Shown here: positions 46,001-58,842 of the stretch, piece by piece | Numbering within the stretch: position 1 is the first letter of the stretch | Layout of the letters: every line of letters begins with the position of its first letter | Assembly (NCBI GenBank): GCA_019022495.1 | Contig: JAFEKR010000005.1 | Coordinates: 1,364,001 to 1,428,000 of the forward strand | Length of the DNA: 64,000 nt | Source of the DNA: Epichloe hybrida | Taxonomy: Eukaryota > Ascomycota > Sordariomycetes > Hypocreales > Clavicipitaceae | Direction of reading: 5' to 3' | Notes under the pieces: generated by a model | The model's database searches: none | Seen by the model: the letters and a program-made list of their open reading frames with translations, nothing else | What the model was told of the DNA's origin: nothing | Made by a program: the position numbers and the translations under genes

Positions 46001-49000
46001 TCCTTCTTTCTTTATATTACTTAGCTATTACTCTAGCGGGTTATAAGGCTTTATCTCCTACTACTCTAGCCCCTTTATAGTATATAAGTCTTTATAATAA
46101 GGCTTTACTACTATAGAGTAGAACTTTACTAGGCTATAGGGTATATTAATAGTATAGGTCTCTCTATTAGTAGTAAGTAGCTTATATAGGCTATACTAGC
46201 TACCTTTCTCTCTTTATACATATACATTAGCCTATAGGGGTAGCTAATATATAGGCGCTATATTAGGGCTATTCTAGGCTTTAAGGGCATTATAAACTTA
46301 CTATAAAGCTAGATAGCAGCGGACTTTATTAGTGGCTTTATAAATTACTTTAGTATATTAAATAATAGAGACGTTTAGTAATAACTTATCTATTATTCGC
46401 GGGTAGCCTCTAAAGACTAGTATGGTTAGGATAATACTATTTAGGCTTACGGAGTTATTAATTACCTTAATAGCTATTTAGAGATATTACTCTAGCGTAA
46501 GCTCTATTTTAATTAAGTCTATAATAATATTATAGGCTTAGCATAGAGGTCTGTGGTATCTCTTAACCTTTCTAATACTATTGTAGGCTTTGATTAGTAT
46601 CTTACTGGTTTTAATTAATATTAATTAAGCATAATACCTGAATTTAGCGGAAGCAAAGTTGTTGCTAGTATCATAAATAATCTAATCTAGAGGTCCGAGA
46701 TAAGTATTAATCTAATATTCGCGGATTACATCCTAGATATCTTAAGCCTTCTGCTTCTTTAGATTAAGGAATTAGGCTACCTAGAATAATATTACTAAAT
46801 TAATGATATGAAGCACTAGTTAGCTATCGATCTACACGATATTAATAATGATCTTATAGTTAAATTTGTAGTTATCTTTGATTATAAACTTAAATTAACT
46901 AGGGGCCTTTCTATATATTTAGTAATAGTAGTAGACTTTAGTTAATTCCTTAATTACCTAGCGTTTAACTTTATAACTAGCTTAGTAAAGGATCTTTATA
47001 AGCTATTAAACAGAAAGGTAACTAAGTTAATAATATAATTAACAAATATCTCCTTCTAAAAGGTAAAAGGTAACTATTTCCTTTACTTCTAGTAACCACT
47101 AAGGATATCCCTATTATTATATAATAGGTATAGTCTTGTTGCCTTAAATAAGTACGTTAGTAAGGTTATTAATCTTAACTTATATTTTATCTATATTAGT
47201 AATTAAGAAGAGAAAGGGGGTAGCTATATTAAGGACGTAGAATTTAAGCTCTCTAAGTTCTATAGGCATATAAAGGATTCCTCTTATAACTACTAATCTA
47301 GCGCTAAATATAATAATTTAGGGTTTACAAGGGGTTACCTTTAATAAAAGCATTAATCTTAATAGAGCCTTTACTTATACCTCTCCTATAGTTAACTTTC
47401 CTATAGTGCTAGTATTAGGTATAATCCCTCTAAAGACCTCTTTAGAATAGCGTTCTTTAGAGATATAGTAAATTAAGCCTTTATTATACTCTTATAGCTT
47501 ATAGAGCTCCTACCTAAGGAATATATATTAGAAGGCTTAATTATTTAGGGTTATAAGGATATTAATATTAGTAGCGTTATGGTTAGTCTATAATCCGGAG
47601 TAGAAGAATTATGTAATGCTTAGGTATACTATTAATAATAGCTCCTCCATATTATTATTATTATCTTTAGCTTCTATGTAGGCCAAAAGATATAATTCCT
47701 AATTCTAACCTAAGCCTTTATTAGGCTTATTATTATCCTACCCTTTATATAAGGTAAGGAATACCTAGAATCTCTTCTCTAAAGGGGGTGTATAATATGT
47801 TTTACTAGCTTACTAGTAGTCCTTTTCCTTTTAATATTCTTTAGTAAAGTAATTAGAGAACTAGTAGCTACTCTTACTATATATAAAGCAGCGCTTAGTG
47901 CTTAGCCTAGGGCTCTATCTGCGATAACTTCCTCCGCTATAGGGGGATAATTACTATCTATACTAATAATTAGTAAATATAGCCTCTGGAGGGTCTTCTT
48001 GTTAGTACTAAAGGTATTAGGAGAACTTCTTATTTAATTCCGCGATAGTAATTGCCTTATGGAGGTCTCTAGCAAGACTTTCGAAGCCTATAAAGTGCAT
48101 GTATTTCACTATCTAACATTCAGGCACACTAGCTATAGTATTTAAGGCTTACTTATAGAGTTTAGTATCTACTATCTTAGTAGGGTATAGGCCTCTATAA
48201 ATCTTCTTAAGGGTTAATAATATAATCTTAAGGCACTTAAGCTTACTTTTATTAAGGTTCTTCTTAATTATACTCTTTAGTATTATACTACTTTACTTAT
48301 AGTAATAGAATTACTAGTTACTTTCTATCTTAAAGCGCTAATAGATATAAGCAATTATCTCTTTATAGAAATAGTTATTCCTAAAGAGGTAATTAAGGTA
48401 GTATTACTTAGTATTACCTATTAACATAATAAGGAAAGCCTTCTAATAATGTATTTAAGGAAGGTTAATTCTATCACACTTATTTTTAAAGAGCGTAATC
48501 TTTGGTATTAAGAAGTTATATAGCTTTTCACTATAGCGGTTGCTATCCTTATACATTTTTATAAGCTCTAAGATTTTCTTTATAATCTAATCTTCGGAGG
48601 GGAATTATTATAAAGGCATAATTTATTATGAATAATAGTCCACTAGTTATTCTTAATAATAATTGTCTAGATAGAGCTATTAATATAATAGGGATTGTTA
48701 TAGGGGTTCTTATAAGGGTTTAAGTAATCTCTAGGGTTAGGGAAGGTTAATTTCTAGGGTAGGTTATCAGGGCTATTAATATTAAGGTTCTAGGGGTTCG
48801 GAAGATCGTAGTCTTTCTTATAATCTTTCCTATAACTAAAGGGGTATTAAGGTTTAATAAAGCACTTCCTTAAGCGATGCTAGGATTAAATATCCTAGGC
48901 CTCGCCTAATAAGAACGCTATAATCTCGTAAAGAATTATGTAATTCTCTAATAACATCCTTAGATACCCTTTTAAAAGTGTCCTTAGACTAGCCTTTAAA

Positions 49001-49761
49001 GTCTTCTTAGAATAATTCCTATAGGTTATTATCTCTCTAACCTTAATGCTCACTAAGGTTAATAAATCTTACAATCTAGTTGTTAAGCTCGAGCTGCGTA
49101 GTAGTCTCTAGATCTAGCTTAACGGATTCTTTCTAATCACTAAAGAAGTTATAAGTAAGCTATTAAAGGCATAAGGGTAACTCATGCTCTTGGGGTCTTT
49201 TAGGGGTGATAGTTGGAGCCTTGCTATTACTAGCAGCCTTTGCTCTTATAGAAGGTCTAGATTCCTCTGCTATCTTCAAAAGTACAGGGCGAATAGCACT
49301 AATAATAAAGGGGGCAAAAAATAAGCTATAGATGCTTGTACAAATAGATTAAAGGTCTATCGGATGAAGGGAATATTTATAGAGAAGTTATAGATGTGTT
49401 AGCTAGCTTAGCTAAGGTTATTTAACGTCAGGTTCGAAATAAATGCCTTACGGCGATAGATTTAGTTATTTGGTTAGTTTTCTCATAATAGACAATAGAA
49501 TTAACAATTAACAACAATATCCTAGATAGATATAACGAAGTTATATCCCTAAGCCTAAGGGTTAATAGATCAATTCCTTAGAAGCCTAATAAGCCTGTAA
49601 CTAGGATTCTAGTCTCTTCCTTTAGCACACTTATGCAGTTATGCCTCTTTACTACAATAACCATTATAGCATAATAAGGGGTAGTGGCAGTAGTGTCTAT
49701 AGAAATATCTCTTCTTGTAATACCTAGCTTATCTATGGTTATAAAGTTAACTACTAATTAG
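43008..49761 (-). pseudogene. C gag-pol relic (Copia)
   Basis: Right to left: leader frame with few stops (49761 to about 49430, reading GITRRDIS and CISVLKEETRILVTGLL), gag (about 49300-47700), integrase (about 47000-46500), insert, RT (about 44700-44150), RNase H ending EIYEVRWINSNNNLADAIIK (about 43335 down to 43270). Stops are fewer than in D but still disrupt all domains. Confidence 0.85.
45127..45952. mobile_element. unidentified 826-bp insert with little RIP inside Copia C
   Basis: A 10-bp direct repeat ATCTTCTATT flanks it (45117-45126 and 45953-45962); copies B and D have this site once and uninterrupted. It contains six CAGCTG palindromes, two near the left end and four near 45800-45890; the hairpins CTTGCAAAGCAAG and AAAATAAGTCTTATTTT near the right end; and a shared TTACTAGCTT in inverted orientation near the two ends. 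No reading frame of note. An 8-10 bp duplication fits several DNA transposon groups (hAT, Mutator-like) or a retroposed sequence; I do not recognise the family. Confidence 0.6.
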
Positions 49762-50018
49762 TATTAGATTTAGTAAGGTCCTACGCAGGTAATAAATCCC
49801 GTATGATTAAAGTTAATAATAGTTTTATTAGCTAGCTAGGAAAGAGGGAGAAGAGAGGGAAAGTCTAGATGCTAGAAAAGTGGGCGAAATCCGTATATAG
49901 GGCACAAAAGGGGGTGGCGAATTAATGCAGCCAATTATATCGCGTGCATCGCGCCGGACCCACAATTAGTCTAGTCTTTAGCCACGATTAAACTAATGAA
50001 GATCCGAAGGAATTAACA
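49762..50018 (-). repeat. C 5' LTR
   Basis: 257 bp, TATTAGATTTAGTAAGG..GGAATTAACA (first G RIP-altered). Confidence 0.93.
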
Positions 50019-50354
50019 ATAAGATATTAAATATAATAATAATATATTTAGATTAATAAGACTTTTATTATAAAGATAATATTTTATTATATTTAGTAAG
50101 AGGTTTTTTAGTAATATAACTATTTTCTTTAAATTAAAACTAATTATATTAAGTTTTTAGGTTTTTAAGGTAAAAGAAAATTAAAAAACTGCAAAAAAGC
50201 TATAATAATAAAGCTATAATATTTTTTAGGATATTAAAATATAAAATAAATTAATTTTTGTTAATTATTTAATATATAAAGAAATAAGCTTTAAAACTAG
50301 GTTTAATTATTAATACTATTCTTAGCTTACTTTCTTAGTTAAATAGTTTTTTTT

Positions 50355-50770
50355 AAAAGTAAGTCTAAAGTAAGTTTAAAGTGGGTCTAAAGTGGGTCTA
50401 TTTAATTATACCTCTTACTTAATTTTATAACTTTTATAGTTTTTTATAATATAGTCTTAGAAAAGAAGGGATTTATAAAAGTGGGTCCAAAGTGGGTCTA
50501 TTTAATTATATCTCTTACTTAATTTTATTACTTTTATAGTTTTTATAACATAGTCTTAGAAAAGAAGGGATTTATAAAAGTGGATCTAAAAGTAGGTCTA
50601 TTTAATTATACTTGTTACTTAGTTATAGCTTTTCTAGTTTTTATAATCTAGTTCTATAAAAGAAAATATTAATAAAAGTGGGTCTAAAGTGGGTCTTGTT
50701 AGATATATCTTTTATTTATTACTAGCTTTTATACTTTTTTTATAATCTAGTTAAAGAAAAAAGAGATATT
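50355..50770. repeat. four tandem units of about 100-120 bp inside hAT-2
   Basis: Units start with AAAAGT at 50355, 50477, 50577 and 50674. Each opens with two AAAGTGGGTCT-like motifs, then a TTAATTATA and CTTACTTAATTTT stretch. The opening motif is shared with the 100-bp units of hAT-1; the remainder is diverged. Confidence 0.82.
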
Positions 50771-51110
50771 AAAGTTTATTATTATTATTATTACTATTAT
50801 AGCTAAAGTACTAGTACTAGCTATATAGAAAGCTAACTAAGGTAAATAATATATTTTTACTATTATTATTTTAAATATTATTTTAAAAAAACATAAGAAA
50901 GAAATTAAGAAAAGTGTTTTATTTTACTAATATTTTTATAAACCTTAAAATACTAAATAACTAAAAAGTAAAGCTTTTTCTATAGTAATTTACTAATACT
51001 TACTAATGTTTTTATTTAAGTTATTTATTTATTATTTAAACTTAATTAAACTTTAACACTTATAATATTATAAAGTAATAAAAGCTATTCTTACTTATTC
51101 TAAGTAATTT

Positions 51111-51300
51111 TAAGCTATTTTAAGCTATTTTAAGCTATTTTAAGCTATTTTAAGCTATTTTAAGCTATTTTAAGCTATTTTAAGCTATTTTAAGCTATTT
51201 TAAGCTATTTTAAGCTATTTTAAGCTATTTTAAGCTATTTTAAGCTATTATAAGCTATTATAAGCTATTATAAGCTAGTATAAGCTAGTATAAGCTATTA
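51111..51300. repeat. 10-bp minisatellite TAAGCTATTT, 19 units
   Basis: Thirteen perfect TAAGCTATTT units (51111-51240) followed by six variants (TAAGCTATTA, TAAGCTAGTA). Located between the internal repeats and the right subterminal array of hAT-2. Confidence 0.95.
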
Positions 51301-51354
51301 TATTATTAAAAAATTCAAAATACTACAAATACTACAAAATACTACAAATACTAC

Positions 51355-51515
51355 ATGTAGTAGAAAAATTTCATTGTAGTGTAGTATGTAGTGTAGTGTA
51401 GTATGTAGTGTAGTGTAGTATGTAGTGTAGTGTAGTATGTAGTGTAGTGTAGTATGTAGTGTAGTGTAGTATACTACACTACACTACAAATACTACAAGA
51501 TGTAGTGTAGTGTAG
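51355..51515. repeat. hAT-2 right subterminal TGTAGTG array
   Basis: TGTAGTGTAGTATG units repeated about six times, an inverted ACTACACTAC patch at about 51473-51488, and a last short TGTAGTG group before the terminal inverted repeat. Confidence 0.9.
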
Positions 51516-51527
51516 TACAAAGCTCTG

Positions 51528-52443
51528 GTCTTACTTTACTATTAAGGATTAAGGATTAACTTCCTTAATCTTCTAACTCTAGCCTTTCTAGGTTAATATT
51601 AGCAAGTTATTAGTGTTCTAGGTTAAGATATAACTATTAAAGATAAGGGGATTCTTAGCGGTTAATTATTACTTTTCTTTAGCTATAAAGTTAGCCTTCT
51701 AGAGCTCTTTCTCTTCTTTTTAGAAGAAGTTATTATCACTTAGGCCTAATATATTATTAGTTTATATTCTAATAATACTAAAGAGATTCTTATTATTTAG
51801 GGCTATAATTAATAAGTAAGGATTATAGGTTAAGGGTATTATATTAAGGTTATCCCTGTGGTAATAGAAGTACATTACCTACTAGTAGGTTCTAGCCTTT
51901 GTAATCCTATAAAGAGGTCTAATTAATTTAATTACAGTCCCTTCTAGAAAGAGATATATAATCTGCTTTAGTAATCTCACGATAATTAGCCTTATTAGCA
52001 CTATATGCAATTAAGTGTAGGCTTATATAATATTATAAATCTAAAGGTAAATGCCTCTTCTTCTTAATAATAAAGCAATAGCTATAATAAGTTATTAGCT
52101 CACTTATTAAATCATTAGTAATTACATTAGGATAAATTCCTTTCCTTTATTATTATAGCCTTATATAATAAGGCGGGATTTCTCGTATAGTAAGTCTATT
52201 CCTTTACCTTTAATCTCTTTAACTATATAAGAATTAAAGATTCTATAATCTCCGTGCTTCATTAAGTTATACTTAATAAATTTAAACATATTATAAGCTT
52301 ATAAAGCGTTAATCTTAGCTTAATTAAATTACTTAAAGGGTTTTCCTAGGGTTATAATCTTCCCTTCTTAGCAAAGTTAAAGAGCAAGGTTCTAATTAGC
52401 CTCTTTCTTTACTATAAGGAATACTATATTTAGTATCCCTCTA
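51528..52443 (-). pseudogene. D pol relic: RT region between hAT-2 and F2
   Basis: Starts with the second GTCTTACT copy and is colinear with C 43925-44835 (RT segment, with the GTAATCCTATAAAGAGGTCT region and the R/KPLY box in reverse complement near 51900). Strong RIP. Ends with the CTCTA target site of F2. Confidence 0.8.
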
Positions 52444-52645
52444 TGTGAGAATAGAGGGATAGCTAGGCAAGAGGTATAGGGGCGTTTGTATATTAACTAA
52501 AGCTTGCTAGGTCTAAGTATATTATACGTGCGAGTCGCTAACTTATAGGTAATAACTTGTTAGTGTTACGTGGACCTAGCCCTAGGGCGTAGTATGCCTG
52601 CCTAGTAGTGCGCTAGCATGCTAGTATTATAAGTAAGGCCTTATA
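52444..52645 (-). repeat. F2 3' LTR
   Basis: 202 bp; keeps the original TGTGAG end. Confidence 0.93.
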
Positions 52646-55600
52646 ATTACCCCCTTACTTTTAGCTAGGCTTCTAAATAGCTTTTGGTAGGTACTATATA
52701 GCTATTTACTAAGTAGTAACTATACTAAAATAATAATAAATAATATTAGTGTTTAAGTATAAATTCACCTGTAACTCCTTATTATATTACTAACTTTTCC
52801 CTTTCTTATTTATAGCAAACTTTTCCCTAGATACTATTATATTATTAGTTACTATAACTTTACCTTTACTACTTACCTTATTATTAGAATAGAATTAGAT
52901 AGGGAAAGTGTTAAGAGCATTATTATTATAGCTATCCCTAATATCTATTTAAGAGAATATTCCTATATATATTATTTATATATAAGTTACGCGGACTTTA
53001 AGAAGAATCCTCTAGCTAAGCCTAATATCCCTTAGATTAACTATTAATTCCCTAGCATACTAACTACTATTATTAAAGGGAAACATTTAAAGCGTTATAT
53101 CTAGTGTGTTAAATATAGTAATACTTATAAGACAGTAAGTATATTATATTCTTTACTCTTTTAGTCCCTAATTACCTATATCTCTCTAGGTAATACTAAC
53201 TATATAAGGGGATTTTCTAGATTTTCTTACTACCCTTAATTAGGTAAAAACTTTAATAAATACCCTAAGTAATTAAGACCCTAATAACCCTAATAATTAT
53301 ATATTTTCTAAGGTAACTTACTACTATTTTAGTACCTATTATCTAAACCTTATTTTAGGGTTTAATTATGCTAACATAGCTTATTATATTTCCTTTAGTT
53401 TAACTAAGGCCACTAAGGTCTATTAGGTACGTTTTATTACGTGTTCTCTAGACCTTTGCTTACTCCCTAGGTAAGCTACTTTAGCTACGTATAATTAGTA
53501 TATTATTTCATGCTAGTAACTTTTAGTTACTATATATCCTACCCTTACCCTAGGGATTATAAGTTATTACTCCTCCTTTACTACTTATTTACTAACTTTT
53601 ATAGCTAAACTATACTATATATTATAATTCCTAGAAGAGAAAAATAACTTTATAGCTATAATATTATAATCTAGGATTCGTGCCCTAGGGGGTGGTAAAG
53701 CACTAGTTTTTCTAGGTAATAAAGGTAATAGTTTAGGAGAATAAGAGTAAGGGCACTAAGTACCTCCTTTATAATAGTGTTATTTTAATATATAAAGGGG
53801 TAATTATAAAAGGGTTTCCTATAAGACTCCCCTCCTTATAGGTATCTTTTCTTTTATTATTTAGTAAATAGTTTAATAAGGGTTTTAATTAGAGTGTAAT
53901 AGTAGCTAATAAGGCTAGGCCTTTTTTATAATTACCTTATCCCTTATTACTTATAACTTACTTATATCTTACTATACTTTTTACTTATTTTACTTTAATA
54001 GAAAGCTTAAATTATATATTAAGTGCCTTCTATATCTTCTAACGCTACCTATTAATTATATTTACTTAGCTAGCCCTTCTATTTTACTAGGTATTTATTA
54101 CCTTTATATATTTTCCTATAATCCCTAACTTCTTTAACTTTAAACTTATTATTATTATCTTTAAGGTCTAGTATTAGCATGTCCTTATCTAGGGTGTCTT
54201 CCTAGTAATTCTATAGCTTTAATAGGCTAACATAGAATATATTATATAGTTAGCTATACTTATTAGGTAGCGCTAGTTAGTATGCTTATTTACCTATAGT
54301 ATTAAGTATTTAAAATAGCCTAATAAATCTTAGATTTAGCTTTTATTTTATATCCTTAAGCCTAATATTCTTTACTAATAGTAGTACTAAGTCTTCTCTT
54401 TTTAAGGTTATTAGCTAATATCTCTAGTTATAGTACTTTACTTATGCTTTAGTAGCCCTTACCTAGTTATATACTAGTTTCTCCTTAATCTTATATAGCT
54501 TTTTAATATATATATAAGCCTCTAGGACCTCTCTCTTTATACTCTTACTCTTAAGAGTAAGGTAGAACTTAGGTAAATAGCCTATAAAAGTATAGTTAAG
54601 GGAGTAGCCTATTATTATATTAATAGTATTATTATATATAAATTAGGCTATTAGGAGTAGCTTTAGCTATAGTTATTAGTTCTCTTTAATAAAATATCAT
54701 AGGTAATGCTTAAGTACCTAATTTATCCTCTTTATTTACCTATTAGTTTAGGGGTAAAACACTATTAAAAGCCTCTGCTTTATATATAACTAGTAATATA
54801 CCTCTAACTAGAATTAGCTTATAAATACTAACCCTCTATTAGATATAATACCCTCTAGTGCTTTAAATTATAGCTTAATCTCCTTATAGAATAACTTTAC
54901 TAATTTAGCTATATTAATTATAGTCTTTATAGGAAGGAAGATAAAGTACTTAGTAAATTAGTCTATAATTACTAGGATTATATTAGTTTCTTACTTGCCT
55001 AGCTACACTAGTAGTAAACCTATAATAAAGTCTATTAAGATCTTTACCTATAGTTACCTTAGTATTAATAGTAATTTAAGGCTTCTATAGGGGTAGTGCT
55101 ATCTTACTACTACACGCTAGTATACTTTGTAGCTAGATATATAGTTTAAAATAGCTTTACTTATTACTAGCTACTAATAGTAATGTTTTAGTAGCTCTAG
55201 AGTATATTTAGTCCTAAAGTAACTTACTAATAGATTATTATAGTATAGCTATAGAAGCTCCTATTATAAGATAGGCTCCTATAGAATAACTACCTAGTCT
55301 TTATATATTAGGAGGCCCCTTATACTACGTAACTATAGACTAGCTTTTCCCCTCCCTTTTACTTAGGAGTTAACCTTACCTCTATGCTTTTATAAATCTA
55401 GATCTTAGTCCTATACCTTTTATAGTAATTACACTAATGGTTTATTTACTATAGATTAGTAAGGATTTAGTAATATAATAGCCCCCTAAATTACTTATAC
55501 TATACTAATATCTTAAACACACGCTACCTTCTCCTTAAAATTACCTTTATTTAGCTAACCTATTACTAAATCTATAGTAGCTAACTAGCCTTTTACCTAG

Positions 55601-58600
55601 GCCCCTCTTACCTTAGTAGGTTCTAAGACTAGTATTATACTATAACTTCTTTAATATATTAGTACTTTTTCTTTTACTATATAGATATTTACTATCTTCC
55701 TTTAAAGCTCTAGTAGGAGTGCCTTATTTAATATAGGTTTGCCCTTATAATTAGACTTTCTTAATAGTATATCTATAGGGTTACTCTTCCTTAGTCTATA
55801 CTTAATTATAAAATAGAAAAGGTAAAGGAATATATACTATTATACCTATTTTCTATTTAGCTTTTACTACCTTATAAAGGTTTATAAGTTATAATAGTCT
55901 AATAAAACTTCTATAGGTATCTCTATACCTTTAATATAATATTACTAGTGTTTAAATAACTTTACTATAGTAAGTAACTCTTAATTAGCTATACTATAGT
56001 TATATTTAGTATCTATAAACTTCCTTAACTAAAAGGCTACTAGATACTAACTACCCTTATTATCTTACTAAGATAGGATTCCTACTATTATAAAAATTAA
56101 GGTATTTATCTTAATATACATTACCTAACTTAGGTTATAGTATTAGAGTAAAGGCGCTTGCTAAAAGGTATCTTTTAGCTAGTTAAATACTAACTACTTC
56201 TTTTCTCTAAATATAAACCTCCTAGTCTAGATACTATTTTAACTACCCTTTATTAACATATAAAAAGGTACTATAATCCTAAAGTATTTATAAATAAACT
56301 ATTAGTAAAAGTTATAAAACCTAAGAAATAACTATATATCCTTAAAACTTATTAGCTCCTTCTATTCTCTTATTATATTAACCTAGTAAGTATTTATTAA
56401 TATCCTATTAATAGAGAGAATAAACCCTAGAAATTCTACTAATTCCTTATAGAAAGAGCACTTAGAGGGTTTTATATATAACTTTACTAACCTTATATAT
56501 TTAAGGACTTACTTAATATGTTTAGTATACTCCTTCTTTATCTTAGAGAAGATTAAGATATTATCTAGATATACTATATAAATAGTATTAACTAGCTTAT
56601 ATAGTGCTTTATAGATATAACTTTAGAAAGTAGCTAGGGTATTTATTAACTTAAAAGGCATTATAAGGTACTTATAATACCTATAATATATATAAAAAGC
56701 TATCTTCTATTTATTACCTTCTTTAATATAAATTTAGTAGTATATATCCTTAATATTAATCTTAGAAAAAAAATAGGCCCCTTAGTATTAATTAAGGATC
56801 TTTAAAATTAGGGGGAGAGTATAATAATTCTTCTATATTACCTTATTAAGCCCTTAATAGTTAACACATAGCTATAGCATTCTATCCTTCTTTAGTATAA
56901 ATAGGATAGGCACACCTACTAGGCTCTTTAAGGGTCTTATCTAGCCTTTCTTTAGGTTATTATTAATATATTCCTAGAGCTTCTTAAGTTTACTTTAGGA
57001 GAGAGAATATATTAGTCTATATAGGGGTGTAGCTCCTAGTATAAGATTTATTATATAATTAGTTAACTTCTTTAATAGGAGGCTCCCTACCTTATCTAAT
57101 ATAAATATATCTTTAAATATATATAGTTTCTCTAGGATATCTTTAATAGTTTTATATACTTTTACCTTCTCTTTATCTTTAAGAGGGATAAACTTATCTT
57201 CTATTACACCTATAATAGTATATATAATTATCTTATTATATATTACCTTTATAAACTTATAAGGAGTTAGTAGTAAAAAGGCTACCTTTCTTTTTTTAAA
57301 CCACTATTCTTATAAGTATAAGTAAAGATATATATATTCTTTTATAAGTGTATGTATTCTAATTAATATAGGGCTTCCCTTTACTCTTAGGTTCTTATTA
57401 ATAGCTATATATAGTAACTTAAGGTCTTTCTCTTTGCCTTATAAATCTTTAATTAAAATAGGTACCTTATAGACACTATATTAGGGGACTATTAGAGCCC
57501 TTACTACCTTTAAGATAGGTATTATAGCCTTAGCCTAATTAAGCTTATAAGTCTATGTGAATTAGGTGCTTATAATGTTAATCTTAGCGTAACTATTAAG
57601 ATTTACTACTATTTTAATATCTTTATGCCTATAAATAGTAACTAGTATATAAAATTAGTATCCTAGTAGTACCCTAGTATTTAAGGTAAAGGTAAGGGCT
57701 TTTACTTTTACCTCTAGGAGTTTTCCTAACCCTCTTACTAGTCTTTCCTTAGCTTATTATAATTATAAATAAGGTGCTTTATACTACTATAATTAAAGTA
57801 TTGTTTTCTTTCTTATAGTTTATTATTATTTAGGTAGGTAGCTAGGGTCTTTTTCTTATCCTTATCCTTATCTCTTTAGTCCTTATTTAGCTAATACCCT
57901 TATAGGGAGTTATATATTTAGTGTTAAGCTACCTTATATAGCCCCTTCTCTTTTAAATTATTTAGCTTTTACTTATTCTTTAATATTACCTCCTAGAATT
58001 ACTAGGTAAGTTATATAATATTTTCTTATATTAGACTAGTAATATTTATATATAGGTTAATATAATCTTATAAGTTAGGAAGTAATTTTATAAAGAATAT
58101 AAGAGTATAGGTCTTTTCTAGAGCTTATTCTAGGTATTTCTCTAGTAAATCTAAGTAAATACTAAACTTAATAAAACTCTAGGTCTCCTTTTACTTTATG
58201 TTTTCTAGCTATATAACTATTTATATATTATAACTTATAAAGTCTTTAAGTAGTATAAGGGTCTAGTCTTAGAACTTATCCTAGTTATCCTTAGGATAAT
58301 CCTAACTATTAGCTAGTTATTCTTTAATATATTAGTCCTATCTAGCTTAATAGTTTATATATATATAGTTAAGTATAAAGAGAATCTTTTAGTTATCCTA
58401 GTAATACTTTTTCTTTACCCCCTTAAAGGTATAGTTAAGGTTATTAAGCTATATCTTATACTTCTATAAGTTTATAAGGTATTAGAGTTTTATAATATTT
58501 TAAACCTTAACTTTTTAGCTACTAAGGCTTAAGAATAAACTATTCTTTTAGCCCCCTTTTACTAGTTCTTTATAAGATTATATTAAGTTAGTAAGCTTTT

Positions 58601-58842
58601 TTTCTTAATTCTATAGTTTCTTAAGTTACTTAAGCTAGGTAATTTACTCCCTAACTACTACCTCTTTTACTACTATAGTAAAGGGTATAGCTTTAGATAA
58701 GATTATAAAATATAGTATATCCCTAGCTATAGTATTACTATTATCTAGCTAATTCTAAGTAATATATAGTATAGTTTTAGTAAATTAGGTTATTCTCCCC
58801 CTTATATTACTCTTAGGTAGCTAGTAAGAGAAGCTTTAAAAT
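52646..58842 (-). pseudogene. F2 gag-pol relic (Ty3/Gypsy)
   Basis: Reading right to left: gag/protease region (58842 to about 57030), RT (about 56960-56300) with a YYKYLIMPFKL-type segment and catalytic box YLDNILIF at 56548-56571 (second Asp to Asn), RNase H, then integrase near 55080-54900 (DFIIGLLL, ILVIID, FTKYFIF; active forms have DFITGLP..VVVDRFSKY). The last kilobase or so (52646-53600) has no readable domain. Many RIP-type stops. Confidence 0.85.

Larger units (their letters stand above)
42751..50018 (-). mobile_element. Copia C: full-length Copia-B family element nested in hAT-2
   Basis: LTRs 42751-43007 and 49762-50018 (257 bp each). Perfect target duplication ATAAG (42746-42750, 50019-50023). 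Minus orientation. It carries an extra 826-bp insert at 45127-45952. It is less RIP-altered than D, in line with a later arrival. Confidence 0.93.
42271..51527. mobile_element. hAT-2: non-autonomous hAT-like element in Copia D, carrying Copia C
   Basis: Perfect 10-bp terminal inverted repeats CAGAGCTTTG (42271-42280; CAAAGCTCTG at 51518-51527) and a perfect 8-bp target duplication GTCTTACT (42263-42270, 51528-51535). Copy C shows the uninterrupted host near 43930. CAGAG termini plus 8-bp duplication point to the hAT superfamily. Without Copia C the element is about 2.0 kb. It has TGTAGTG subterminal arrays at both ends, 97-122 bp internal repeats and a 10-bp minisatellite. No transposase. Confidence 0.88.

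Noticed and set aside
42750..50023. Copia C as a direct insertion in Copia D
   Set aside because: Its ATAAG duplication lies within hAT-2 sequence on both sides, so C inserted in hAT-2, which itself lies in D.
51111..51300. CRISPR-like array
   Set aside because: The units are contiguous 10-mers with no spacers, in a eukaryotic transposon.
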